Below, in pieces: positions 1-8,884 of a stretch of 64,000 nt of DNA. The stretch covers positions 204,822 through 268,821 of the forward strand of contig NZ_WTFT01000004.1 of assembly GCF_009861505.1 (NCBI RefSeq), given 5' to 3'. The notes below the pieces were generated by a model. That model was not told the DNA's origin. It was given only the letters and a program-made list of their open reading frames with translations, and searched no databases. The stretch comes from Pseudomonas izuensis. Lineage in GTDB: Bacteria > Pseudomonadota > Gammaproteobacteria > Pseudomonadales > Pseudomonadaceae. Positions within the stretch are counted from its first letter, which is position 1; each line of letters begins with the position of its first letter. The position numbers were made by a program, and so were the translations under genes.

Positions 1-403
1 GCCTGGAGGCTGTGCTTTTGGCACCCTGGCCCACCACCACAAACAGGTTATTGCCTTCGACCCGTGTGTCGTAAGGGGTCAACTGGGTCAGATTGATGAT
101 CAACCTCGTGCGGTCCTTGACCTCGACCACCGTCGCGCTTCGGGCATTGCCACTGCCAAGGTCGCGAGTCTTGTTCGACAGCTGACTGACGACACCCGGC
201 AAGTCCAGTGCGATCCGTGCCGGGGACTCTGTCGTATACCCATGGGGCCTCGGAGGTTGCCCATCGAACGCCAGCTTCAACTCGACACGGTCCCCCGGCA
301 GCGCAGCGACATCCAGCGCCTTGAGGTTAGCCGCTTGTACCATCGGCGAAAGCAGCGCTATCCATAGCGACATACCGAGGGTTGAGAAAATCCTGTTCAT
401 CAT
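1..403 (-). CDS. pilQ: PilQ, type IV pilus secretin (N-terminal part only)
   Basis: Outer-membrane secretin through which the type IV pilus passes. The first 134 codons are visible and the rest lies beyond the left edge. The start is ATGATG at 403, eleven bases after the pilP stop. Residues 1-24 form a signal peptide ending in VQA. The following stretch (NLKALDVAALPGDRVELKL and onward) is an AMIN-type peptidoglycan-binding domain with the usual IALDLPG and RLIINL strands. It is the last gene of the pilMNOPQ operon. Identity is firm from this domain plus the operon; the secretin domain itself cannot be checked here. Confidence 0.93.
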   Translation of the reverse strand, partial: MMNRIFSTLGMSLWIALLSPMVQAANLKALDVAALPGDRVELKLAFDGQPPRPHGYTTESPARIALDLPGVVSQLSNKTRDLGSGNARSATVVEVKDRTRLIINLTQLTPYDTRVEGNNLFVVVGQGAKSTASR

Positions 404-413
404 TCGAGTTCCA

Positions 414-941
414 CTATGAGTGCTCTTTCAAAGGGAGGGTCCGCGGCCTCTCCAGCCAGGCCCCCTGGCCATCAGGGACGATTTCCACCACATCGACTTG
501 CGAGGCGTTGATAGCGACGATCCGGCCATCGTTACGCCCCAGATAATCTCCGACTTTCAGCCGGTGTACTCCGCCGGCACCCCGTAGCAGCGCAAAGGAG
601 CCTGACGCATTGGAAATCGTGCCGACCATTTCAAACTGCTCGATGTTGAAGCCCTCGAGGTACTGCTTGACCCGATCGGGGTCCGGCTTGACGTTACGCG
701 AGCCGCGCTGCTGACCGGCCAGGTCGATCCTGACCTGCCGGGAAAACGGACTGCGCAGGTTGGCGGCGTTGTAAGTGAATGTCGGGTAAGACCGGAATGT
801 CGGCGTTGGTTCAATCTTGCCCGGCGCCCGCAGGCGCATTTCGTTCATGTAGGCATCCAGATCACTGAAGTCATTACCGCCACCGCAGCCCGTCAGCTGG
901 ACCAGCACCACGACCATGGAAAAAACACGAATCGGGCTCAT
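414..941 (-). CDS. pilP: PilP, type IV pilus inner-membrane lipoprotein
   Basis: 175-residue lipoprotein with a lipobox LTGC (Cys19) after a hydrophobic leader. In the family it links the inner-membrane PilN/PilO pair to the secretin PilQ. The C-terminal half carries the family's beta-domain pattern (MVGTISNASGSFALLR followed by VHRLKVGDYLGRNDGRI). Its start overlaps the end of pilO by four bases and pilQ follows after 10 bases, so translation is probably coupled. Length is normal for pseudomonads. Confidence 0.93.
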   Translation of the reverse strand: MSPIRVFSMVVVLVQLTGCGGGNDFSDLDAYMNEMRLRAPGKIEPTPTFRSYPTFTYNAANLRSPFSRQVRIDLAGQQRGSRNVKPDPDRVKQYLEGFNIEQFEMVGTISNASGSFALLRGAGGVHRLKVGDYLGRNDGRIVAINASQVDVVEIVPDGQGAWLERPRTLPLKEHS

Positions 942-1561
942 GGGTGCAGCCCCTCGTCGTTGTAGCGATAGGTCCTGGCCAAAATGCTCATGCGCAATTT
1001 GGGGCCGCCGTCGGAACTGACCGGTGCCAGGTCGAAATCGTGCAGGGTGACAATGCGCGGCAGCCCGGCCACACCGCTGACGAAAGTGGCCAGGTCGTGA
1101 TAGGCGCCGGTGACGGTAATCTGGATTGGCAACTCGATGTAGAACGGCTGGGTGACCTCCGGCAACAGCTTGATCTCTTCAAACTCCAGACCGCTGCCCA
1201 GGCCGGTGCGGGTGATGTCTTCCAGCAGGCCGGGCACTTCGGTATCACTGGGTAGTTGTCGCAGCAGTACGCCAAAGGAGTTCTCCATTTCCTTCATTTG
1301 CTGGGTGTACAGCTCCAGATTCGCCGCCATATGAGCCTTGGTCGCGAATTGCTCCTTGAGGGTCGACTCTTCCTCACGCTTGAGATTGAGCTGGCTCTCG
1401 AGTTCACCTGTGGAAAAGCTGTAACCGAACGCCAGCACCAGCACCATGATCAGTACACCCACCACAACCTTGATCGCGGGCGGCCAGGAACCGATGTTAT
1501 GGGTGTCCAGATCATTGATATCGATCTTGCGCAGGCCTTCGAACCATTCGGACAGACTCAT
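938..1561 (-). CDS. pilO: PilO, type IV pilus alignment protein
   Basis: 207-residue bitopic inner-membrane protein. A short cytoplasmic N-terminus is followed by one membrane segment (about residues 28-48), a coiled-coil stretch (ESQLNLKREEESTLKEQF) and a periplasmic ferredoxin-like domain. In the family it pairs with PilN and forms the alignment subcomplex between PilM in the cytoplasm and PilP/PilQ outside. It overlaps pilN by four bases upstream and pilP by four bases downstream, as in other pseudomonad pil operons. Confidence 0.93.
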   Translation of the reverse strand: MSLSEWFEGLRKIDINDLDTHNIGSWPPAIKVVVGVLIMVLVLAFGYSFSTGELESQLNLKREEESTLKEQFATKAHMAANLELYTQQMKEMENSFGVLLRQLPSDTEVPGLLEDITRTGLGSGLEFEEIKLLPEVTQPFYIELPIQITVTGAYHDLATFVSGVAGLPRIVTLHDFDLAPVSSDGGPKLRMSILARTYRYNDEGLHP

Positions 1562-2123
1562 TTCCCGCCCTCCACCACTGCAGGCTGGGTCTGACGAACG
1601 GTGAGTTGAAAGACATTCGCCTGGTCCAGTTGACCGGCGGTGGTCGCCTTGACTTCCGTCAGGCTGGGCGCATCGAACCAGTCGGAGGCATCCAGATTGC
1701 GCATCAGGTCGGATACACGGTTGTTGGATTCTGCCGCGCCAGTAATGGACAAGGTCTTGCCAACCATTTTTACTTCGCTGAAATAGACCCCGTCAGGCAG
1801 CGTCCGCGCCAGCTGGTCAAAAATTCGCCCGCTGATCGGCCGATTGCCTTGCAGGTCCTGAATGATGCGCATGCGCTCGATCAATTGCTGGCGACGCGCC
1901 TTGAGGTCACTGATCTGCTTGATCCGCTCATCGACCACGACGATCTGCTGGCCGATGTAATCGTTACGCGCAACCTGCCGGTCGATGGCGTTGCTGATCG
2001 CCTGGTTTGCGATCAAAACCGCACCTGTCGCCCCCACCAACACGCCGACCAGCGTCAACAAAAAGCGCTTGCGGCGCTCTTCGCGAAGCTCTTCGCGCCA
2101 GGGTAAAAGATTGATCTGCGCCA

Positions 2124-2124
<1 letters not shown>
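1558..2124 (-). CDS. pilN: PilN, type IV pilus alignment protein
   Basis: 188 residues beginning MAQINLLPWREE. The INLLPWR motif is the cytoplasmic tail that binds PilM in this family. A membrane segment follows at about residues 24-43, then a coiled coil and a periplasmic domain. The ATG shares one base with the pilM stop codon (TGATG) and the 3' end overlaps pilO, so the gene is fully embedded in the pilMNOPQ operon. Confidence 0.94.
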
Positions 2125-3212
<1,088 letters not shown>

Positions 3213-3269
3213 TTACGGACTCTGTAATGTGTATTGCGTTCCATCCGCCCGTCTTGACAGCAGCCGCCA

Positions 3270-3300
3270 ATGACGCCTGCGACAGAAAAATGCTTATAAT
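3270..3300 (+). promoter_or_regulatory. Candidate sigma-70 promoter for ponA
   Basis: A perfect TATAAT lies at 3295-3300. The best -35 is ATGACG at 3270-3275 (four of six, 19-base spacer). A perfect TTGACA at 3254-3259 is too far away (35 bases) to pair with it. It sits about 100 bases upstream of the ponA start, in the pilM-ponA divergent gap. Confidence 0.45.
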
Positions 3301-3399
3301 GCCGAGCGTTTTTTTCCGCTTTTTCTCAAGCGCGGGTTGTTTGCCTTTAGCCTGAACCCTGATGCCTAATTCATTTTTTGCCCTGGATATCCAAAAGCC

Positions 3400-5841
3400 T
3401 TGATTCGTCTGCTGAAATTTCTCGGTTGGTCCATCGTCGCGGTTTTCTGCGGACTGCTTTTGGGTCTGAGCGGGGCGTTTCTTTACCTTAGCCCCGGATT
3501 GCCATCCGTGGAGGCGCTGAGAAGCATCCAGTTGCAGATTCCGCTACGGGTGTACAGCAGCGACAACAAACTGATCGCAGAGTTTGGCGAAATGCGCCGT
3601 ACTCCCATCCGTTTCGCCGACATTCCCCCCAATTTCATCAATGCGTTACTAAGTGCTGAAGACGATAACTTCGCCAATCACTACGGGGTCGATCCAAGCA
3701 GCCTGATGCGCGCCGCCAGCCAACTGGTCAAAAGCGGTCACATCCAGTCCGGCGGCAGCACCATCACCATGCAGGTGGCGAAGAACTTCTTCCTGACCAG
3801 CGAGCGCAGTTTTTCGCGTAAAACCACTGAAATTCTTCTGGCCCTGCAGATCGAACGGCAGCTGACCAAGGACGAAATCCTTGAGCTGTACGTCAACAAG
3901 ATCTACCTGGGCAACCGTGCCTACGGCATCGAAGCGGCAGCTCAGGTTTACTATGGCAAGTCGATTCGTGACGTCAGCCTGGCGCAAATGGCGATGATCG
4001 CCGGCTTGCCGAAAGCCCCGTCACGCTTCAACCCGCTCGCCAACCCGGCGCGCAGCAAGGAACGTCGCGACTGGATCCTGGGGCGCATGTACAAGCTCGG
4101 CAAAATCACCGAAGCTGATTACACCGCCGCGATCAACGAGCCGCTGAACGCCAGTTATCACGTGCCGACACCGGAAGTGAATGCCCCTTACATCGCCGAA
4201 ATGGCCCGCGCCGAAATGGTCGGCCGTTATGGCAGCGACGCCTACACCGAAGGTTTCCGCGTCACCACCACGGTGCCGAGCAACCTGCAGGAAATGGCCA
4301 ATACCGCCGTCCACGAAGGCTTGATGACCTACGACCAGCGTCATGGTTATCGCGGCCCTGAATCACGCCTGCCGGGCAAGACCCGCGAAGCGTGGGCGAC
4401 CGAGCTGACCAAGCAGCGCACCATCAGCAGCCTTGAGCCGGCCATCGTCACCCAGGTCGACAAGAACGGCCTGCAGGTCCTCACCCGCACGGGCAGCGAG
4501 CACGTGGGCTGGGACAGCATGAAATGGGCTCGCCCGTTCCTGAACACCAACAGCGTGGGCGCCAATCCCAAGCAGCCGTCGGACGTGGCGCAGGTCGGCG
4601 ACCTGATTCGCGTGCAGCGCCAACCGGACGATTCGCTGAAGTTCAGCCAGATCCCGCAAGCCCAAGGTGCACTGGTGTCCCTCGACCCGCAAAACGGTGC
4701 GATCCGTGCACTGGTCGGCGGCTTCGCCTTCGAACAGAGTAACTACAACCGCGCATTGCAGGCCAAGCGCCAACCGGGCTCGAGCTTCAAGCCATTCGTC
4801 TACAGTGCCGCGCTGGATAACGGGTATACCGCTGCCAGTCTGGTGAACGATGCTCCAATCGTGTTCGTCGACGAGTACCTGGACAAGGTCTGGCGTCCGA
4901 AAAACGACACCAATACCTTCCTCGGCCCGATCCGCCTGCGCGAAGCGCTGTACAAGTCGCGCAACCTGGTGTCGATCCGCCTGCTGCAGGCGATGGGCGT
5001 TGGCAAAACCATCGACTACATCACCCGCTTTGGCTTCAACAAGCAGGATCTACCGCCCAACCTGTCCCTGGCACTGGGCACCGCGACCTTGACGCCAATG
5101 GAAATCGCTACCGGCTGGAGCACTTTTGCCAACGGCGGCTACAAGATCACCCCATATATCATCGACAAGGTCGAAAGCCGCAATGGCGATACATTGTTTG
5201 TCGCCAACCCGCCGAGCGTTCCCAAGGGCGATGTGGCCAGCGACGGTATCGCCGCGCCGGTCGCCGGGGCCTTTACGGTCAACGCCACGCCGGGCGAAGC
5301 ACTGACCGCCCAACCAGCACCACAAGCTCCGGCAGTGGCCGAGCGTATTGTCGATGGCCGCACCACCTATATCCTCAACAGCATGCTCGAGGACGTGATC
5401 AAACTTGGCACCGGACGTCGCGCCCTGGCCCTTGGCCGCGGCGATATCGCCGGCAAGACCGGCACCACCAACGAATCCAAGGACGCCTGGTTCTCCGGCT
5501 ATAACGCCGATTACGTGACCACCGTCTGGACCGGCTTCGACCAGCCTGAAAGCCTGGGCCGCAAGGAGTTCGGCGGCACCGTGGCACTGCCGATCTGGAT
5601 GAACTACATGGGTGCGGCACTCAAAGGCCTGCCGCCGCACACGCAACCAGAGCCGGAAGGCATCCTGAGCCTGCGTGTCGATCCGGTCAGCGGCCGCGCA
5701 GCGACTCCAGGCACGCCAGGGGCTTACTTCGAACTGTTCAAGGCCGAAGACACACCGCCGTCGGTCAATGAGCTGGGTAACGGCAATGCGCCGGGCAGCC
5801 CGCTGCCAGCGGACGAAGCGGCACCGATCGATTTGTTCTGA
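3400..5841 (+). CDS. ponA: Penicillin-binding protein 1A (class A PBP)
   Basis: 813-residue bifunctional peptidoglycan synthase of the inner membrane. A membrane anchor is at about residues 8-30. The GT51 glycosyltransferase domain has its catalytic Glu87 in EDDNFANHYG and the QVAKNFF motif. The transpeptidase domain has SxxK at Ser461-Lys464, SRN at 520-522 and KTGT at 686-689. The start is TTG at 3400; no in-frame ATG nearby would keep the membrane anchor. It is divergent from pilM, as in other pseudomonads, and ends with the family's C-terminal APIDLF. Confidence 0.96.
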   Translation: MIRLLKFLGWSIVAVFCGLLLGLSGAFLYLSPGLPSVEALRSIQLQIPLRVYSSDNKLIAEFGEMRRTPIRFADIPPNFINALLSAEDDNFANHYGVDPSSLMRAASQLVKSGHIQSGGSTITMQVAKNFFLTSERSFSRKTTEILLALQIERQLTKDEILELYVNKIYLGNRAYGIEAAAQVYYGKSIRDVSLAQMAMIAGLPKAPSRFNPLANPARSKERRDWILGRMYKLGKITEADYTAAINEPLNASYHVPTPEVNAPYIAEMARAEMVGRYGSDAYTEGFRVTTTVPSNLQEMANTAVHEGLMTYDQRHGYRGPESRLPGKTREAWATELTKQRTISSLEPAIVTQVDKNGLQVLTRTGSEHVGWDSMKWARPFLNTNSVGANPKQPSDVAQVGDLIRVQRQPDDSLKFSQIPQAQGALVSLDPQNGAIRALVGGFAFEQSNYNRALQAKRQPGSSFKPFVYSAALDNGYTAASLVNDAPIVFVDEYLDKVWRPKNDTNTFLGPIRLREALYKSRNLVSIRLLQAMGVGKTIDYITRFGFNKQDLPPNLSLALGTATLTPMEIATGWSTFANGGYKITPYIIDKVESRNGDTLFVANPPSVPKGDVASDGIAAPVAGAFTVNATPGEALTAQPAPQAPAVAERIVDGRTTYILNSMLEDVIKLGTGRRALALGRGDIAGKTGTTNESKDAWFSGYNADYVTTVWTGFDQPESLGRKEFGGTVALPIWMNYMGAALKGLPPHTQPEPEGILSLRVDPVSGRAATPGTPGAYFELFKAEDTPPSVNELGNGNAPGSPLPADEAAPIDLF

Positions 5842-5850
5842 TCGGAGTCA

Positions 5851-5886
5851 AAAAAGCCCTGCCCTCGAGAGAGTCGCAGGGCTTTT
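5851..5886 (+). terminator. Rho-independent terminator after ponA
   Basis: Inverted repeat AAAAAGCCCTGC (5851-5862) and GCAGGGCTTTT (5876-5886), nine bases after the ponA stop, with T residues at the 3' side. The A-rich 5' arm would also let it work from the opposite strand. Confidence 0.85.
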
Positions 5887-5921
5887 CACTGCCTGCTGTT
5901 TTTTCGGTGATTGATCCGGCC

Positions 5922-6015
5922 CCTTCGCGGGCAAGCCCGCTCCCACAAGGTTCTGCGGCGCTCTCACGAATTGTCAATCACCGCAATCCCTGTGGGAGCT
6001 GGCTTGCCAGCGAAG
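5922..6015. repeat. REP pair, diverging arrangement
   Basis: Two REP halves between the ponA and maeB terminators: one with the TTCGCGGGC end outward at 5922-5950 and one at 5988-6015 ending GCCAGCGAAG. The GTGGGAG ends face inward. The two halves differ at several bases, so this is an older or mixed pair. Confidence 0.75.
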
Positions 6016-6050
6016 AGGCCCGCACAGACAACACAAAAACCGCAGCCAAT

Positions 6051-6085
6051 AAAAAGCCCCGACTCAATACGAGCCGGGGCTTTTT
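6051..6085 (-). terminator. Bidirectional terminator after maeB
   Basis: Arms AAAAAGCCCCG (6051-6061) and CGGGGCTTTTT (6075-6085) around a 13-base loop, 20 bases beyond the maeB stop. Both strands have a T run, so it can stop transcription from either side of this convergent gap. Confidence 0.88.
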
Positions 6086-6105
6086 GGTTGAAGCGCTACA
6101 ACGAC

Positions 6106-7374
6106 TTAGCCGTTAAACACATCATCCACGCTTTTCAGCGGGTAGTGCTTCGGATACGGCAGGGTCGCCACGCCGGTCTCGATCGCTGCCTTGGCAACGG
6201 CGTCGGAGATCAGGGTGATCAGACGGGCATCCATTGGCTTCGGAATGATGTACTCACGACCGAATTCCAGCTTGATGCCGCCGTAGGCGTCGCACACTTC
6301 CTGAGGAACCGGCAGCTTGGCCAGTTCGCGCAGGGCATTGGCCGCGGCCACTTTCATTTCTTCGTTGATGCGCTTGGCGCGTACGTCCAGGGCACCGCGG
6401 AAGATGAACGGGAAGCCCAGTACGTTGTTGACCTGGTTCGGGTAGTCCGAACGGCCGGTAGCCATGATCACATCGCTACGGGTAGCGTGTGCCAGTTCCG
6501 GGGAGATTTCCGGATCCGGGTTCGAGCATGCGAAGACGATCGGGTTGGCCGCCATGCGCTTGAGTTGCTCGGCGCTCAGCAGGTTAGGGCCCGACAGGCC
6601 TACGAACACATCGGCGCCTTCGATGGCGTCATCCAGCGTGCGCTTCTCGGTAGCGTGGGCGAATACGGCCTTGTACTGGTTCAGGTCGTCACGGCCAGCA
6701 TGGATCACACCGGTACGGTCGATCATGAAGATGTTCTCGACCTTGGCGCCCATGCTCACCAGCAATTTCATGCAGGAGATGGCGGCAGCACCGGCACCCA
6801 GGCAGACAATCTTGGCTTCCGGGAGGGTTTTGCCGGCGATTTCCAGGGCGTTGATCATACCAGCGGCGGTCACGATCGCGGTGCCGTGCTGGTCATCGTG
6901 GAACACCGGAATGTCGCACTGTTCGATCAGGGCGCGTTCGATCTCAAAGCACTCCGGTGCCTTGATGTCTTCCAGGTTGATGCCACCGAAAGTGATGGAG
7001 ATGCGTTTGACGGTGTCGATGAAGGCTTGCGGGCTTTCGGAATCGACTTCGATGTCGAAAACGTCGATGCCGGCGAAGCGCTTGAACAGCACGCCTTTAC
7101 CTTCCATCACGGGCTTGGAAGCCAATGGGCCGAGGTTACCCAGGCCCAGAATCGCGGTGCCATCGGAAATGACTGCAACCAGGTTGCCTTTGCCGGTGTA
7201 TTTGTAGGCCAGTTCAGGATCGCGGGCGATTTCGCGAACTGGTTCGGCTACGCCGGGGCTGTAGGCCAGCGACAGGTCGCGGGCGGTAGCGGTGGCCTTG
7301 GTGAGCTCGACGCTCAGCTTCCCTGGACGAGGATTGGCATGATATTCGAGAGCGGCAGTTTTCAGATCAGACAT
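6106..7374 (-). CDS. maeB: Malic enzyme, short form (NADP-type)
   Basis: 422-residue cytoplasmic enzyme that converts malate to pyruvate and CO2. The N-terminal catalytic domain has [11 protein letters not shown], the Lys of [12 protein letters not shown] and the metal-binding FHDDQHGTA. The Rossmann domain has [15 protein letters not shown]. It lacks the phosphotransacetylase-like C-terminal domain of the approximately 760-residue enterobacterial MaeB, so it is the short form seen in pseudomonads. Cofactor preference cannot be read from the sequence with certainty. It is monocistronic, bounded by its own terminator and a 182-base upstream gap. Confidence 0.93.
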   Translation of the reverse strand: MSDLKTAALEYHANPRPGKLSVELTKATATARDLSLAYSPGVAEPVREIARDPELAYKYTGKGNLVAVISDGTAILGLGNLGPLASKPVMEGKGVLFKRFAGIDVFDIEVDSESPQAFIDTVKRISITFGGINLEDIKAPECFEIERALIEQCDIPVFHDDQHGTAIVTAAGMINALEIAGKTLPEAKIVCLGAGAAAISCMKLLVSMGAKVENIFMIDRTGVIHAGRDDLNQYKAVFAHATEKRTLDDAIEGADVFVGLSGPNLLSAEQLKRMAANPIVFACSNPDPEISPELAHATRSDVIMATGRSDYPNQVNNVLGFPFIFRGALDVRAKRINEEMKVAAANALRELAKLPVPQEVCDAYGGIKLEFGREYIIPKPMDARLITLISDAVAKAAIETGVATLPYPKHYPLKSVDDVFNG

Positions 7375-7556
7375 TTTGGCATTCCGCTTTTACTGTTGGA
7401 CAGACTGGTCAGCGAGGATACGCGCCTCGTAAAATCCCCACAAGACTGACCGGTCACCCCTGTCAACCGCCCTGCCCTACGACTTTTGGCCAAGAGCCGC
7501 GGAACACAAGGGATAGACTGTTCACAATCGACAGAAAAAATGTCTACAATTTTTTA

Positions 7557-8345
7557 TCACTGCGCCACTTCGAGCATTGCCGGGTCCGTCAGCGGCAACA
7601 TCCAGCGCGCCTGACCGTCCTTGAGTCCACCGCGGCGCGAACGATCCAGCACCCAGCCACGCGCCTCGATCTGCTTGCCCTTGAGCCTTTCGAGCGAAGC
7701 CGCATCGAAGCGGGCGAGTACATTGGGTGCAACACGCAATACAACCGACTCCTGCAACTCGATCCAAACCCCGCCACGATTGCGCTGAACCTTGCTCACA
7801 CGACCGCTGAGCACGGCAAAACCGGACGCACTGATCTGATCCGCTTTCAGTACAGGTGACTGGCGCCACACGCCAAGCCCGGCCTGGCGGGCACTGCGTT
7901 CGGCGGCTTGCTGACAACCAACCAGATCGACATTCGGTGCAATCGCCACCAGAAATCCGAGGCCTTCGGCGAGCATTTGTGCTTCGAGATTGGCGCCATC
8001 GGCGCTGTAGACGTGGGCCAGGGTCCGGCCGTAGTGGTCCTGGCTTTCTTTACCGGGCAGCAAACCGACCCGCCCGTCGCTGGCCGCCACCAAGGCTTCG
8101 AGGCGTTTGCGCGCAGCCACGGCGAACGGCTCGTCGGAACGACCTTTCTTGCCCAGCTCCGGGGTATTCAAACCGATCATGCGTACGCTGCGGCCATCGA
8201 CCAGGCGCAGTGTGTCGCCATCCACCACCCGCTGCACCGCGACAGACGTCAAAGCGCCCGGCGCCGGGCAGAAGGCCTGGGCAACGGATAGCCAAATCGC
8301 GGACACAAAAAAGGCGCCCACAAGGGACGCCTTTTTCATCAGCAT
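7557..8345 (-). CDS. Staphylococcal-nuclease-like secreted protein
   Basis: 262 residues from the ATG at 8345 (MLMKKAS); ATG 8339 or TTG 8369 are alternatives. A signal peptide ends at SVAQA. The SNase (TNase) domain spans about residues 30-160 with VVDGDTLRL, the catalytic Arg in VRMIGLNTPE, Glu in the following GRSDEPF segment and the second Arg in DHYGRTLAHVY. About 90 further residues follow that are not part of the classic nuclease. The gene lies 35 bases behind rpmE. The rpmE terminator hairpin overlaps its first codons. Confidence 0.85.
   Translation of the reverse strand: MLMKKASLVGAFFVSAIWLSVAQAFCPAPGALTSVAVQRVVDGDTLRLVDGRSVRMIGLNTPELGKKGRSDEPFAVAARKRLEALVAASDGRVGLLPGKESQDHYGRTLAHVYSADGANLEAQMLAEGLGFLVAIAPNVDLVGCQQAAERSARQAGLGVWRQSPVLKADQISASGFAVLSGRVSKVQRNRGGVWIELQESVVLRVAPNVLARFDAASLERLKGKQIEARGWVLDRSRRGGLKDGQARWMLPLTDPAMLEVAQ
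8307..8336 (-). terminator. rpmE terminator overlapping the nuclease start codons
   Basis: On the minus strand AAAAAGGCG, a GC-rich interior (CCC/GGG) and CGCC followed by six T residues form a strong intrinsic terminator. It begins 45 bases after the rpmE stop. It lies wholly inside the first codons of the nuclease reading frame (the MKKASLVGAFF region), so it is both terminator and signal-peptide code. Confidence 0.75.
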
Positions 8346-8380
8346 GGAAAAACCGGAACGGCCTCCCAAGTTGATCGGCC

Positions 8381-8599
8381 TTAGGCCTTTTTCGCGCCGA
8401 AAGCACCGAAACGGTCGGCGAAGCGCTGAACGCGGCCGCCAGTGTCCAGAGTCTTTTGCTTACCGGTGTAGAACGGGTGGCATTCGTTGCAAACGTCGAT
8501 CGCCAGGGCTTTGCCGAAGGTCGAACGGGTTTCGAACTTGTTGCCGCAGCTGCAGGTAACAGCAACTGCTGGGTATTCTGGATGGATATCAGCTTTCAT
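8381..8599 (-). CDS. rpmE: Ribosomal protein L31 (zinc-binding form)
   Basis: 72-residue large-subunit protein. It carries the four-cysteine zinc site of the C+ paralogue type: CSC near residues 16-18 and CNEC at 37-40. This form is the one normally used when zinc is available. The start has a GAGGAAG Shine-Dalgarno sequence about six bases upstream. It is divergent from priA. Confidence 0.96.
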   Translation of the reverse strand: MKADIHPEYPAVAVTCSCGNKFETRSTFGKALAIDVCNECHPFYTGKQKTLDTGGRVQRFADRFGAFGAKKA

Positions 8600-8669
8600 G
8601 GTGTCTTCCTCGGGCTAGCGTGCCGCCACCCAACACTATTGTTGAATACCGCACGTAATTAGGCCGCGG

Positions 8670-8697
8670 ATTCTACCAGACAATCCTGATCACGCAA
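8670..8697 (-). promoter_or_regulatory. Candidate sigma-70 promoter for rpmE
   Basis: Reading the minus strand: TTGCGT (8697-8692), 16-base spacer, TAGAAT (8675-8670) preceded by TGG, an extended -10. The rpmE start lies 70 bases downstream. Confidence 0.6.
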
Positions 8698-8747
8698 GCT
8701 GTCACTGAGACCGACCGTCTGCTAGGCTCCCGGCCCAATATGCGTTC

Positions 8748-8841
8748 CCCTGCAGGAGTGAGCCTGCTCGCGATAGCAGTCTGCCAGTCGCCACAATATT
8801 GACTGAAAGATTGCTATCGCGAGCAGGCTCACTCCTACAGG
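8748..8841. repeat. REPIN (converging pair) upstream of priA
   Basis: Half-sites CCTGCAGGAGTGAGCCTGCT and its near-perfect reverse complement at 8816-8841. The inner ends GCGATAGCA and TGCTATCGC extend the stem. It occupies the rpmE-priA divergent gap and ends only 43 bases before the priA start. Confidence 0.85.
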
Positions 8842-8884
8842 TTGTATGCCACGCCCCTTTTGTTTGTCGATCGAGAACCCCCGC

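Noticed and set aside
3254-3259. TTGACA as the -35 of the ponA promoter
   Set aside because: It is 35 bases from the TATAAT and cannot pair with it.
5911-7449. 512-codon open frame opposite maeB
   Set aside because: It begins inside REP sequence and runs antisense to an intact malic enzyme gene.
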